Assembly (NCBI GenBank): GCA_947650365.1
Contig: OX393555.1
Coordinates: 19,075,592 to 19,139,591 of the forward strand
Direction: 5' to 3'
DNA length: 64,000 bases
Source: Chamaelirium japonicum
Taxonomy: Eukaryota; Streptophyta; Magnoliopsida; Liliales; Melanthiaceae
Part shown: positions 37,755 to 51,844 of the stretch, piece by piece
Numbering within the stretch: the stretch's first letter is position 1
Layout: the number at the start of each line of letters is the position of its first letter
Position numbers and translations under genes: made by a program
The notes under the pieces: generated by a model
What the model was told of the DNA's origin: nothing
The model's database searches: none
The model's input: only the letters and a program-made list of their open reading frames with translations

Positions 37755-39978
37755 TGTTGGAAATGATGTCAGAGGCGCAACGGAAGCCGGACTCGATCTG
37801 AGGATCGAAACGGTGTGCGGAACATGTTTTAAAAATTTTCTTAAGAAACAATCATATGCGCAAGATTGAAACGAAATGCAAACGAACCCGTATGGTCATC
37901 TATCGAAACACATCATAAATATTATGCATGCAATTCAATAGATCTAAGATTTAGTTTATTATACCTCCGCGCGGGATTTAGCACCGTGATGTTAATCTTC
38001 CAAGTTGATGATGACAGAAGTATCCACGTGAGCGGGAGAAGCCTCGTTCTTCTTCGGGTACACCCGATCTTGCAAATCGATCCGGATCCTTGCACTCCAA
38101 TCTCTGAGTGCTTCGGAGTGCAAGCTTTCTCTTCTTTCATATCACACACACTCTGGGAGGAGAAGAAGATGAGATGAAGAGGATTTTTTCTTCACACCTT
38201 AGGTCAAACCCAAGAATGAGAGAAATGAGTGCCCAAAAGAGAGAGAGAGAAAGGCCAAAACCGAACACCGGGGAAAGGGGGATCGGTCTTCTTTGAAAAA
38301 TCTGAGAGAGGCTCGATTTTTCCTTGCCTAATATGCCTTGAAAACCGTGCCCCCCCTCTCTCTTTAGCCATATGAACCGTTCCCCTCTCTCTCTCTCTCA
38401 CTTATTAATTCTCAAAAATAAATGTCACTATTGTATAGTTGTCATATTAGGTTTTGTAATTAAAGGGAATAGATTCAAATCATTTCAAATCTGAATTAAT
38501 TCCTTTAAATATGAATTTGATGGCCATGCATTTCAACCCTAATGAGGGGGGCGACCACTAGGGCATGCGGGATATTTTGAAATGACCAAAATACCCCCCA
38601 TGCATCTAGTAGCCATTCACCTCATAAGAGAGCATACATGGTCTATCTCCGTGTATGATAAAGTACTCTAATACTTAGGGCACCTCATCCGTACCTATTT
38701 AACATACCATGGAGTGATAAATAGTATTTTTACTATTTACTGGGGTACTCTTAGTAAAACATGAGGTGCCCCTATAGTAAAAATTACTAAACACACATAC
38801 CGTGTTCGAGGGCGACACACACACACAGAATGAACTCCTCATGGTATTATGGCAACAACGTGTGTCCCTACACTACTCTGGGGTTGCCCCTAGTGAACAC
38901 ACTTAGTCCTATGTAACCACCATCCCCTAGTGCAATGCACTGACGGAACACAAGACGATTAAGGCATTATTTCTTCAACTCATATTGTGCTGTGAGACAA
39001 GGAGAAAGTAATGATCCGTAACAATAGTGGATAAGGTGGAACCTTCAGGGACTAGGATTCATGGCTTCCAACCGGACCCGATCGACACACTACCCAAGTG
39101 TCCCTATCAATCCTCTGGGTTCCGATTAACCTGCGTGGCCACCCAGAGTATGACGCAGGCTGCACTCCAATTCTCTTAGACTTACTAAGCTCTCTCGCAT
39201 ACCCCTACTCTCCGCTTAGTTAGGTAATTAGATGTCCTTTCACTCAGTTCCATGTGTCAACTTGAGCGGTGGAAAGCACCGTCAGACTCAAGCGACCATA
39301 TGACTAGGTTCCTTCTAGGTTGATTAACACATCGTACCTCCGGTCATTTTGGCCAAACAATCGGATCCGGTCTAATAGCTCAACTGTTAACCATCAGGCC
39401 TGGTTTTAGTACAGTGTATATTAAACCAAGGAACGTACCTCCCAATGGGGATGTGAATAGCCTGCAGGAGTGGCATGCCAATGCAACGCCAGCCCGGCAA
39501 CCCAGCATACCGTGGTATTGGGTCGTGGTTAGATCCCTCACACGTTGGGGAACCAAAGTTACCCAAACTGGTTAGTCCACCGATCATGGTTCCTTAGGGT
39601 TTAGGACCTATTACCCTAAGCAGAAACACGGCTATGTGCACCGGTGTTTGCTCACCGATCTGTGCACCGTGTTGGTTCTGTTCAACCATAGAAACTGTAC
39701 TTAGCAATGACCATTGTAGAGAAACCCATGCCCTGTCATTCCAACAGCTTAACCTGATAGGGCGACCAACCCTAATCAGAACTGTGAATAATTTAGGCTA
39801 ATAGTACTAATCAACTGAGTTTCCCACTCAAATGAACCACTATACAGCCATGGCTTTTTTCAGTTCAGTATATAGAACACGTATAATATGCACCAATTAA
39901 GTTATTCTAATATAAATATCAACTCATTTATTAATCAACCATGGTTTTTACAAGCCCTAGATCATATCTTACTCAACA
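37755..39978 (-). repeat. 3' LTR of the large Copia element
   Basis: In element orientation it begins TGTTGAGTAAGATATG and ends ATTTCCAACA. It aligns with 46192-48382 along its length. Confidence 0.95.
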
Positions 39979-39992
39979 ATCTCCTACTTGGT

Positions 39993-42900
39993 CTAGCGAG
40001 GAAAAACGGTTCTGACTCCCATAGCTTCTATATGCTGCTCCAATGCCTTTGTAAAGGGATCAGCAACATTGTCTGTAGATGCTATCTTAGTCACCGCTAC
40101 TTGCCCTTCCTTCTGAAACTGCCATATCAAGTGGTAGGGCTGTGCAAAAACCGACCCGAACCACCTAACCGAACCGAAACCGATCAAAATTTAACCGAAA
40201 TAACCGAACCGAACATCAAACCGAACCGAAAACAAACCGAACCGATAAAACCGATTAAATCGGTTTTGGTTTCGGTTCCCGAGTATGAAACACCGAACCG
40301 AAACCGAAAAAACCGACCCGACTTCTTAAATCATAAACACAACGGCCATAATACTTTTGTTTCCAGTAAGTGCAAGTACGTACGAAGTAATTATGTTACA
40401 TTTACAATGCTTCAAAAGAGTGAACGTCGGTTGATTTTGCTTTGAACTTTCATTTTGGCACTATGTAAGAACATAATCATCCACTTATTTGTGATGAACT
40501 GACGATTAAGATTCAAGAGCCAAGGGTTCTAGCATAACTCATATTAACCGAAACCGAACCGAAAACCGATCACACCGAACCGACAAAAACCGACCATTTC
40601 GGTTTCGGTTTCGGTTTTGATTTTTTGAAAACTGAAAAAAAATAAAACCGACAAAACCGACACCGAAACCGACCGACAAAACCGACGCTCACCCCTATCA
40701 AGTGGAACTTGCATTCAATATGTTTTCCCTTCTGGTGGTGCCTTGGCTCCTTGGCCTGTGCTACCGCTATACTATTGTCGCAATAAAGGACAATAGGTGA
40801 CTGAGCCTCTGGTACGCACCCTAAGTCCAATAAGAACTTTTTAAGCCACACCGCCTCTTTTCCAGCTTCGCACGCTGCAATGTACTCAGCATCAGTGGTG
40901 GAGTCTACAATGCAACCTTGCTTCACACTCCACTAACTTACTGCTCCTCCTACTAACATGAAAACATAATCTGAAGTTGATTTTCTGGATTCCACATCTG
41001 ACATAAAGTCAGCATCCGTGTATCCAATTAGCGTCAGGTCCTGTGAAGTGTAAACTAACTCATAATCCCTCGTACGATGAATGTACTTAAGTATACTCTT
41101 TACAGCAGTCCAGTGTGCTGGACCCGGGTTCGACTGAAACCGACCCATTATATCTACTGCAAAATAGATATCTGGCCTCATGCATTGTATGACATATATT
41201 AGACTACTCACTGCTGAAGCATAGGGTATCTTCTGCATCTCTGCCTTCTCCTCAGGTGTCTTAGGATATTGATCCTTAGAAAATTTCAAGTCATATCTAA
41301 ATGGCAAAAAATCCTTCTTGGAGTCCTGCATGCTAAATCTGGCCAGTATCTTATCTATATAAGCAGCTTGTGAGAGCGAGAAAGTCTTGTTCTGGCGATC
41401 TCGAATTACCTTAATCCCCAAAACATAACTCGCCTCACCTAGGTCTTTCATGTCGAATTGCGAGGATAACCAAACTTTTACCATAGATAAAGTTCCTATG
41501 TCATTTCCAATCAGTAGTATATCATCTACATAAAGTACTAAATATACCACTGTAGTATTATCACTCTTTTTGTACACACAAGGTTCATCCTCATTTTGAT
41601 CAAATTCATATGAGCGGATTGTCTGATCAAAACGGATGTTCCAACTTCTGGATGCTTGTTTCAGTCCATAGATGGACCTCTGAAGTTTTCAAACCAGATC
41701 TTCCTGACCTACTGACTCAAAACCTAGAGGTTGCATCATATATATGTCTTCCTCCAAATCCCCGTTGAGGAAAGCTTTCTTAACATCCATCTGCCAGATC
41801 TCCCAATCATAGTGGGCTGCGATGGATAAGAGGATTCGAATAGACTTAAGCATAGCTACCGGTGAGAAGGTCTCGTCATAATCGATATCCCTTCTCGATG
41901 GGGAAACCCTTGGCAACTAGTTTAGCTTTATAAGTCTCAACGGAACCATCAGGTCCTCTTTTCTTTTTGTACACCCACTTACACCCAATAGGTTTAATAT
42001 TGGGTGATGGTGTAACAAGTGTCTAGACATTGTTTTGGGACATAGATGCAATTTCTGCCTCTATGGCTTTTGGCCAAGCAGAACTGTCAGAATATTTTAT
42101 CGCCTCATCATAGCTCAAGGGATCATCCTCCTGAATCTCTGGATCAACTAATAAAGTCTCTCTATAGTATCTTTCAGGAGCTCTGATTTGTCTCCCACTG
42201 CGACGAGGTAATGATGGTACTAAGCGATTCGTTTCTACAGTCTCTGGTAAAATAGTTTCAATGTTACCTCTTCCCTCTATGTTACCGGATGTGCTACCTC
42301 CACCAGTACCTTCTTATCCTTAGGATCATAGAATATACCACTTTTTGTTTCTTTAGGATAGCCTATGAACAGACATATCTTAGACTTTGTCTCTATCTTA
42401 TGCCTCTTGTCCTTTCACACATGTGCAGGATATCCCTATATTATGAAATGTTGCAGTGTAGGCTTTCGCTTTGACCACAGTTCTCTAGGAGTTATAGGCA
42501 CTGATTTGGATGTGACATGGTTTAAGATACATGCTGCTGTTAATAGGGCATATCCCCAAAATGTGGTCGGTAAACTAGCATAACTCATCATACTACGGAC
42601 CATGTCCAACAAGTTCCGATTCCTTCTCTTAGAAACTCTATTCTGTTGTGGTGTACCTGGAGCAGTCAAATGGGATACAATTTCACTGTCTCGGAGATAC
42701 CCAAGAAACTCGTTTGATAGGTACTCACCTCATCGATCAGATCGAAGGGCTTTTATATATCTACCAGTCTGCTTTTCAACTTCGGCTCTGAATTCTTTGA
42801 ACTTGTCAAAGGACTCAGACTTCCGATGCATTAGTTAGATATAGCCATATCTTGAGTAATCATCAGTAAACGTGATGAAGTACTCATTGCCTCCTATCGC

Positions 42901-44458
42901 TTGGACACTCATGGGTCCATATACATCAGAATGAACTAACTCTAATATCTCTGTAGCTCTATTCTCTTTGGCTTTAAAAGCCCTCTTGGTTATTTTACCC
43001 TCCAGACAAGACTCACAGGTTGGAAGGATCTCCGAGGGATCTGTTTCCAGAAGCCCGACCTTGACCAACCTATGAATTCTATTTGAGGCAATATGCCCAA
43101 GTCTTAGATGCCACAATAGAGTTAGATTTTCTGAAGGTTTCTTGCGTTTAGATGAGTTAATATTCAAAGCGGTTATGTTTTCTTTCTCTAATTTAGGACT
43201 TAGAATATAGAGACTATTCTGAACTGTTCCTCTAATAATGAAGGTTCCATTCATTCTAATAGACACACCAGATGTATCAAAAAGAACTGAATAACTATCA
43301 TTCACCATTGAAAAAACAGAAATTAAATTATGTCTCAAGGACGGTACATATAATACGTCTCTTAGAATCAAAGTCTTTTCATTAGAAAAAGATAAATAAA
43401 CATCTTCAACTGCTTCTGCGACTGCAATAGCATCAGTCCCCATGCTCAGGACCACTTCTTTATCAAGTAGCCTTCTGCTTACCTGGAATCCCTGTAAAGA
43501 GTTACAGGTATGGTCAGTGAAACCAGAATCTACAATCCAAGATGCAAAAGAACTGCTACTTGAAAGAAGTGACTCAACTACAAGTAGCTGAGAATTACCT
43601 GTCCTAGCACCCTGAGGCTTTGTGCAGTCCTTTTTCCAATGGCCCTTTTCGCCACATCTGAAGCACTTCGTGCTTGGTGACTTCATCTTGATCTCTTGAC
43701 CTAGAGGTCCCCACATGGTTCTGCAGAGGCCCTGCCTTCAGCTTCTTGTTCTTAGGCTTCTTGCTCAGAAGCTTCTTAGCCTTCAGAGCAGCCCTACGCT
43801 TAGCACTTAATGCCTCACATTTAACCTTGAACTCGTCTTCTGCTGCCTGGAAAGCTCCAAGAAGCTCTGTATTTGTCATCTCCAACTTTTTAAGGTTGAA
43901 GTTAGTGACAAAGCCTTCAAAGGTTCCAGATTGGGACACAAAGAAGATATCAGTCATAACCTCGTTATCCAGCACAATGTTCATGGTAGCCAGTTCGTTC
44001 TGGAACTCAAACATTTTCAGAATATGTTCCCGGACAGGTGTTCCTTCAGACATCTTAGTGCTAATGAGCTTTTTTATTGTGAGGTATCGCGTTACGCGAC
44101 TATACCCGTCAAATATTTTTTTGAGGTATAGCATCATATCAGAAGCATCAGGCATTTCTTCGACTTACTTCTGTAAAGTTATTTGCAAGGAAGCTATGAT
44201 ATAGAACTTGCACATCTTATTAGAATCTCGCCAGTCGGAGAAAGCCTTGATCTCTGCCTCAGTGGCATCTGGACCCGGTAGGTTCAGTTCCTGAGTGGTT
44301 AGGGCTATATTGTGTTTATCGATCCTCAAAACAAGCATGAAGTTGCGTTTCCAGTCCTCATAGTTAGGACCCATAAGCTTGTTATCATTTAGGATGGCAG
44401 ATAAGGGGTCTAGTTTGGTCATCTGAAAAATAAATGGGAGTATATTAGAATGCTTCAT
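39993..44458 (-). other. Decayed Copia coding region (gag, protease, integrase, RT, RNase H)
   Basis: The gag, zinc knuckle, protease, GAG-pre-integrase (LWHLRLGHIASNRIHRL), integrase core, reverse transcriptase (QMDVKKAFLNGDLEEDIYM, YVDDILLIGN) and RNase H (GYTDADFMSD) parts occur in Copia order on the minus strand. I treat it as a fossil coding region, not as a host gene. Confidence 0.92.
40135..40697. mobile_element. hAT-type MITE nested in the Copia RNase H region
   Basis: A perfect 8 bp target duplication TCAAGTGG (40127-40134, 40698-40705) flanks ends TAGGGCTGTGC and (reverse complement) TAGGGGTGAGC. Inside are many copies of AACCGAACCGAAACC-type words on both strands. It is non-coding and younger than its Copia host. 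Confidence 0.93.
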
Positions 44459-46191
44459 AAACTCATTTTATGGTATTTTTAAAATGAGTCAAATTATATC
44501 CAAATGTCAACGCTACCCTCAAAGTGAAGACATATCTATGGATCAATTTTACCATGTATATGAGATCTCGAATTCGGATATACTCGTCCGAGGGGGTAGT
44601 GTGCAGCATCCTCCGCTCACAGCAGGTCTCTCGGACCCAATCCAAATCTGTCACAAACGGGCTATAATGGACCATGGTTTTCTTTTGGCCAGCCCCCCGT
44701 GATCTTCATGCGACGCAACAGGTAGCCTCACGGGTGCTTCGGATACTTACCCACAAGCCTAGGCAATAACAACACGGGAGTTCATGCGACCCCCACGAGG
44801 GCAGGAAAAGCACTTCTCTCCTGGCATTGTGACCACCATATCCCGAAGGAGACTGTTAAGCCTCCGGCATGACAGAAAATAACTCTCACCCGAGCGGGAT
44901 GTTGAGCCATACCCTATCACCTGAAAATTCAGCAGTTGGTCGTGGAGACCAGGGGTACTCACACTGAGTCCTCTTACACATCCCTTAATTATGGTGAGGG
45001 TTATTTTAATGCAAGTATTTTAGATCCTAGGTTGCGACAACCTAGACCTAGACCCTAGTCATATCATGCTCCCACTGGAGTTAAGACCTTTTATGAAGTA
45101 TAGATAGACTTTGAGAGGACCATAGTCCTTATCCCGTGGAGACTTAGTTGTCACCTTTCTCCCGAGAATCACATTACGTACTTTCCAAGCCTTCGATACT
45201 AAATAAAATGATCATTACCCTTTGTGCTCTAGAGCCTAGCCTATGGTCTAGATATATAAGGAAAGGTCTCTGATTAATATGACTCATCGTATGCAACTTG
45301 ATGTTTGATATCATAGATGATCACCACATCACTATTGGTTTCGATGTCAAACCAATTAGGGACATCCGATCGACAACCTCCGTCGGACCTCGACCTAATG
45401 GTGGCATAACCGAGTGTTATGGGATCTAACTACCATCAAACATCATTTAAACGACGGGTGTCATTAAATGGAGATCTAACCTAATGGTCGTAGGGACCAA
45501 GTGGGGAATAGGCATCCCACAAACAGTGGGGAAAGGGCATCCCATAATCTAATACCTAAAACATTAGAATATTTACTTTCACCAGGGTCTTAGAAAATAT
45601 CCAACTACCATCAAACATAAACATCCATTGATATCAAGTTCAGGGTCCGACCCCTGAACCTGACTAGCAATGCTCTGATGATCCCGTTCATGGCATCTTC
45701 CGGATATCTCTTTCTTTGGCCCACCACATCCGGTCTTCTGGTAATGGATTTTCCATCTGATCTTGTCCTCCAAATCTTCAGCCTGTAATTGAAAAATCTA
45801 GTATGCTCTGAGCAATCGCTCGTTCATAAATATTTTTCCTAGGATGAAGAATAATGAAAGGTCTAGAAATAGAAATAATTGGCCGGGAAAAACCAAGCCG
45901 TGGAACAACCTACACGTACTTGTCCCATTAGGCCTTACAACCATCCATCACAGAAAGAACAAAAAATAACTATGCAATCATTTTTCGGGATCCGACCCCC
46001 GAAACCAAACAATCACAATTATTATTTTGTAGCAGCGCCCTGCAGGAAAAACATAGCATGCAACACATATGCATATATGATCTAGCGCATGCAAACCCCG
46101 GTGAATGCATTTGTTCATCAAATACTCATTTGATTCGATTCATAGAAAAATTTTTCATGAATCGCACACCGAAAATGGCTCTGATACTATT
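44459..46191 (-). other. Untranslated leader of the large Copia element
   Basis: About 1.7 kb between the gag start and the right LTR with no domain-bearing frame. The primer binding site is at its right edge (about 46170-46190). Confidence 0.75.
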
Positions 46192-48382
46192 TGTTGGAAA
46201 TGATATCAGAGGCGCAATGGAAGCCGGACTCGATCTTAGGATTGAAATGGTGTGTGAAACATTTTTTAAAAATTTTCTTAAGAAACAATCATATGCGCAA
46301 GATTGAAACAAAATGCAAACGAACCCCTATGGTTATCTATCGAAACACACCATAAATATTATGCATGCAATTCAATAGATCTAGGGTTTAGTTTATTATA
46401 CCTCAGTGCGGGATTTAGCACCACGATGTTAATCTTCCAAGTTGATGATGACGGAAGTATCCACGTGAGCGGGAGAAGCCTTGTTCTTCTTCGGGTACAC
46501 CCGATCTCGCGAATCGACCCGGATCCTTGCACTCCAATCTCTGAGTGCTTCGGACTACAAGCTTTCTCTTCTTCTATATCACACACACTCTAGAAGGAGA
46601 AGAAGATGAGATGAAGAGGATTTTCTCTTCACACCTTAGGTCAAACCCAAGAGTGAGAGAGATGAGTGCCCAAGAGAGAGAGGGAGGCCACAACCGAACA
46701 CCAGGGAGAGGGGGATCGGTCTTTCTCTGAAAAATCTAAGAGAGGCTCAGTTTTTTCTTGCCTAATATGCCTTGAAAAACATGCCCCCCTCTCTCCTTAG
46801 CCATATGAACCATTCCCCTCTCTCTCTCTCTCATTAATCCTCAAACATAAATGCCACTATTGTATAGTTGCCATATTAGGTTTTGTAATTAAAGGGAATA
46901 GATTCAAATCATTTCAAATCTGAATTAATTGCTTTAAATATGAATTTGATGGCCATGCATTTCAACCCTAATGAGGGGGGCGGCCACTAGGGCATGCGCG
47001 ATATTTTGAAATGACCAAAATGCCCCCCATGCATCTAGTGGCCATTCACCTCATACGGGAGCATACATGGTCCATCTCCGTGCATGATAAAATACCAATT
47101 TAACATACCATGGAGTGATTAATAGTATTTTTACTGTTTACTGGGGTGCCCTTAGTAAAACATGGGGTGCCCCTATAGTAAAAATCACTAAACACACATA
47201 CCGTGTTCTAGTGCGACACGCACACACGAAATGAACTCCTCATGGCATTATGGCAACAACGTGTGTCCCTACACTACTCTGGGGTTGCCCCTAGTAAACA
47301 CACTTAGTCCTGTGCAATCACCATGCCCTAGTGCAATGCACTCACGGAACACAAGACGATTAAGGCATTATTTCTTCAACTCATATTGTGCAGTGAGACA
47401 AGGAGAAAGTAATGATCCGTAACGATCATGGATAAGGTAGAACCTTCAGGGATTAGGATTCATGGCTTCCAACCATACCCGATCGACACACTACCCAAGT
47501 GTCCCTATCAATCCTCTGGGTCCCGGTTAACTTGCGTGGCCACCCAGAGTGCGACGCAGGCTGCACTCCAATTCTCCCAGACTCACTAAGCTCTCTTGCA
47601 TACCCCTGCTCTCCACTTAGTTAGGTAATTAGATGTCCCTCCACTCGGTGCCATGTGTCAACTTGAGCGGTAGAGAGCACCGTCAGACTCAAGTGACCAT
47701 ATGACTAGGTTTCTTCCAGGTTAATTAACACATCATACCTCCGATCATTTTGGCCAAACAACCGGATCTGGTCTAACAGCTGAACTATTAATCAACAGGC
47801 CTGGTTTTAGTACGGTGTATGTCAAACCAAGGAACACACCTCCCAATGGGGATGTAAATAGCCTGCAGGAGTAGCATGCCGATGCAACGCCAGTCCGGCA
47901 ACCCAACACACCGTGGTATTGGGTCATGGTTAGATCCCTCACACGTTGGTGAACCAAAGTTACCCAAACTGGTTAGTCCACCGATCATGGTTTCTTAGGG
48001 TTTAGGACCTATTACCCTAAGCAGAAACACGGCTATATGCATCAGTATCTGCTCACAGATCTGTGCACCGTGTTGGTTCTGTTCAGCCAGAGACACTGTG
48101 CTTGGCAATGACCATGGTGGAGAAACTCATGCTCTGTCATTCCAATAACTTAACCTGATAGGACGACCAACCTAATCAGAACAGTGAATAATTTAGGCTA
48201 ATAGTACTAATCAACTAAGTCTCCTACTCAGATGAACCACTATACAGCCATGGCTCTTTTCAGTTCAATATATAGATCGAACACGTATAATACGCACTAA
48301 TTAAGCTATTCTAATATTAATATCAACTCATTTATTAATCAACCATGGTTTTTACAAGCCCTAGACCATATCTTACTCAACA
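46192..48382 (-). repeat. 5' LTR of the large Copia element
   Basis: The partner of 37755-39978. CT-rich and GA-rich short runs (for example 46815-46835) occur at matching places in both LTRs. Confidence 0.95.
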
Positions 48383-48387
48383 GGAGT

Positions 48388-49014
48388 ATGCAAAAATCCC
48401 TATTATAAATCGATAGATAATATTATAGAAAGAAAAAAAAACAACTCACATCAATAACAAAAATGACATGAGAAAACTCTTTAATATATGACATCTCGTT
48501 TAACCGTACACCACACTTTGACACTGTAATCCACCTGACCATATTCAATCAAGCACCCATCAGTTATATCTTCCAATTCATCATTGTCATATGCGCTCCG
48601 TGTCTAATGCCCTCAGATTAATCGTTTTTAGGTCTTCTACTCGCTAGTGATGATTGGCAATTGCAACTGACGGCGTCCATATCAGCCGCTCATGTGACTC
48701 CATCAATCGCACGTCAGTGGCTCTCACAGTTGCACATTGACGAACAGTTACTGGCACTGATCGGTGCCTCCACAATGAACTATCGGTACCTCCGTCATTT
48801 TGCTCGTCAATAACTGTAATAGCCGCATAGGGGTAACTCTGTAACCGTACCCCAGACCATGTGATAGAGACTTTGTAACTGTGTCTAGTGCCCCAATCTA
48901 TCGTTCCCAATACCTCACGATTCTTACTCACCACCTATATGGTGCTCGGATCCTGCATCAGTGGTCTCCATGTGCACCCAAATGTGTCTACTCATATTCG
49001 TGCACACCACGTCT
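48388..49014 (-). other. Unidentified low-copy-looking stretch with a 96-codon frame
   Basis: Between two large insertions lies about 630 bp that matches no element I recognise. A minus-strand frame at 48934-48644 (no ATG at its start) contains SYPYAAITVIDEQNDGG and PVTVRQCATVRATDV and does not look like simple repeat translation. It may be an exon or a remnant of a gene or transposase. I do not assign a function. Confidence 0.3.
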
Positions 49015-49019
49015 CTATC

Positions 49020-49760
49020 TGTCACGCCCCAGAAATCTAAAACTGATCACTGGGGTGTGAGGTGAGAAAAACCAAGGGTTTTAGGGTTTGGTCAATTGTT
49101 TACTCCAATTAGGGTCTCTCACAGGGCTTCTACTTTCTCAAGAAATATTTTAAAACTTATGTTTTACAAAAATATTTTTATTTTGAAAGAAAGTATAGAG
49201 ATACAATTTTATCGACAGAGAGATGATCACGCTCGACCCTCAACCGGGCAATCCTCTCAGCATGTGCGGCCTACCCATGCCCCACCTGCTGACAGAAGTC
49301 CATCTTAAGGGAGCACGAGGCTCAAGCCTCTGACGGCGAGCCGAGTAGCCTCGCCCGCTCTCTAGCACTCGGGCATTGATTTAGAGGCCCTATCTACATG
49401 GCTAGTCAATTAGGTTAATTATTTTCTTATATTTCCATCGTGATCTACCCTAGGCTTGGGGCCTTGAGGAGAGGCCTACCCAAATGAATTCAGCTGGATC
49501 ATTTCCACTAAGTATCACAAAACACTAAAACTAGATAGCTATAATATTAATCCAATTGATTACATTACCAAAAATAAGGAAAGACTACAAGATGACAAAT
49601 TGAAGATAAAATACTATCATAACCCTAACTCCACCTTTGGCCTCCCACTGCTACTCCTGAACCTCCGTACCTGTAGGAGAGTCTACTCATGAAAAAGAGT
49701 AGCCCCTAATGGAAAATTGGAAGATTAGCCAAATTAATGACTAATCTTAGGAACCTAGCC
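49020..49760 (-). repeat. Truncated inverted copy of the Gypsy-like LTR end
   Basis: Reverse complement of the last ~740 bp of the unit. Shared landmarks include CATGTGCGGCC, GGGAGCACGAGGCTCAAGCC and GAGGCCCTATCTAC. The similarity ends abruptly near 49760. Confidence 0.88.
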
Positions 49761-50040
49761 GATATTTTAGGACTCTTTAATGAGTACACATCGATTATGT
49801 CTGGGAAGATGTACATCTATAATGATTTGTTTAGCATGGTTGTAAGGTTATTCATTTTGTTAGTTTTTATTATTTTTCATTAACCTTTAGCATTAAAAAC
49901 CTAGCCGATATTTTAGGACTCCTTAATCTTCGTTGACCCTTAGTACTAGAGGCCTAGCTAGTATCTTAGGATTCCTTGATTCTCCATCGACCATTTGTAT
50001 TAGAGGCTTAGTCGGTATTTTTAGGATCGTCCATTGTTTA
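49754..50040. repeat. Degenerate tandem repeat of about 53 bp
   Basis: CTAGCCGATATTTTAGGACT recurs at about 49754 and 49901, with weaker copies near 49955 and 50008 at a spacing of about 53 bp, followed by CCCTTAGTACTAGAGG-like sequence. Confidence 0.6.
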
Positions 50041-51481
50041 GTTCTAGGTATAATAACTGGATTGGTCTTCTTATTGGTTTTTCTCCGGTGTATTATCGGA
50101 GCTTATATGTCATTCCTATAAGTAATGTTGATGACCCTTAGGGGTAGTGGTTTCAAGGAGTGCACAAGGAGATGAAAATCTCTGGTGGCGGTTTGAATTT
50201 CCTTGGTTAGTAGATTTTGGAATACCTCGATAGAGACCCTCGCGATAGGGTACGTGTTGTTCCTCAGAAACTTAGGCAGTGAGTTGTGACTGTCCGGCAG
50301 AGGACATAATGAGGCTACGCACTAACTCGATGATTAGTTTAGTACAGAGTTCTAGCACTTGGCATCGGTATCATAGTTTTTGACTCCCTTCAATCAATGG
50401 AATTATCCTAGTCTAGTGTTCTCTGATTTGTGCTTTAGAGTGTGTCATTCATAGACTTTTAGAGTGGCTATAGTTTAGGACTAGTCACCCATTCATACAG
50501 TGTATGTTATATCCTAGTTTTTGGCTTCTTTCTGTCACTGTGTTAGTTATCCACTTATTTCATTGTTCTCTACTCAGGTAGTGGGTTTCCTTCCTTACCT
50601 GATTCGTGCATCATAGTATATCCTTTAGAAGATTTCCGAGTCATAATAGTATAGTTAGGAGTACGGGTATCAGGTCTTTCATTGATTATTGGTGTTTTAC
50701 GATTCATCATTGTTCCCTCTTTATTCTCGTTCGTTTGTGGCATATTTATGTTATCTTGGACTCAACAACTTCAAGAGTAGTCAGTATGTATGTTGGGGTA
50801 TTCAATTCGTATCATAGTGGTGTCTTCCTTGTAGGTTATTAGGATGGTAGTGGTTGTGTAGGTAAGAGAGGTGTTTACTCCAGAAGAAAATAGTTTAGGA
50901 CTTAGGTCTAGATATGCAAGCTTGAGTGACGATTATCGTCTTTAGTTTGGACCTATAGGTATATGGGGGTAGTTCTGTGTGTATATAGGATTTTTTTTTT
51001 TTTGTACCGTTAGATGAGAGTGTCCCGTGATCTTATTTCATGAGTTAAATTGTTACCTTACTTCTGGATAAGGGGGACGCTCCTTATCCAACGAAAGGAG
51101 ACGATCTAGAATCATGAAAATCTATATTAGTCCATAATGATTAGGATAGAAAATGAAAATCCAAAACTTGTATTCGCAATGCAAGAATTTGGAGTTTTAT
51201 TTCTATCATAATAATTATAAGACTCGATTCGTATAGTGATAGGGTAGTTGAGAGAGTAGAATTGTGAGTAGTAAATGGTCAGAGTTTTTCCTTGGTAAGA
51301 TTTGTTGCAGTGGTTTGGCCATTCGATTGGCAATGTTCTAAGGATTTTTCTTTTGTACTAGCCATAGTTAACATTATATTGTTCTAATCTTGCTTTGATT
51401 TGATAATAAATGTTGGTGGAATTTTATCCTTGGGTTAGTAATTAAATTTTCAAGACGAAAATTCTATTAAGGTGGGTAGGA
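50041..51481 (+). other. Decayed internal region upstream of the Gypsy-like 3' LTR
   Basis: AT-rich sequence without recognisable protein domains. The last 40 bp (CAAGACGAAAATTC, then AAGGTGGGTAGGA) look like the standard internal end of a chromovirus-type Gypsy element. Confidence 0.5.
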
Positions 51482-51844
51482 TGTAATGACCGTGGGCACT
51501 CCAGGATGTTTCACTCAGGGCAACTCAGTTCTTTTTAAATATTATTTTAATGTCATTGTTAGAATAATTATTTGTGATCGAGCGGGACTAGGCAGTGGGT
51601 TCCGGGTATGGGTCATTAGGCTGGAGGTGTCGTGATCGTTACACGAGCATGTGAGCACGCGTAACGACGCATGACACGATTGTTTTTTATATATATAATA
51701 TAATAATAAATAGATATTGTGGCGGGTTTGTCGGACCCGGCGAGGTTCGCACGCCGGCGCATTTCGGTGCAACCCAAGTCGAGGGCGAGTCAGGCTCGGT
51801 GCGAGTCGAGCATGAGTCGACCTCGACCGGTATTAGAAAAAAAA

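Larger units (their letters stand above)
37755..48382 (-). mobile_element. Large Copia LTR retrotransposon (fossil), minus strand
   Basis: A 10.6 kb element with a perfect 5 bp target duplication GGAGT (37750-37754 and 48383-48387). LTRs lie at 37755-39978 and 46192-48382. In minus orientation a primer site TATCAGAGCC follows the right LTR, and a purine tract CCAAGTAGGAGAT precedes the left one. Parts in coding order: gag (about 44458-43604) with the knuckle CFRCGEKGHWKKDC, protease DSG motif, integrase region (43716-42436; HSDVYGP, GTPQQNR), reverse transcriptase (about 41916-41510; YVDDILLIG) and RNase H (to about 39993). It is broken in several places and carries a hAT MITE at 40135. The LTRs differ by roughly 5-8 percent by eye, suggesting an age of a few million years. 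The lineage looks Tork-like, but I am not sure. Confidence 0.95.
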
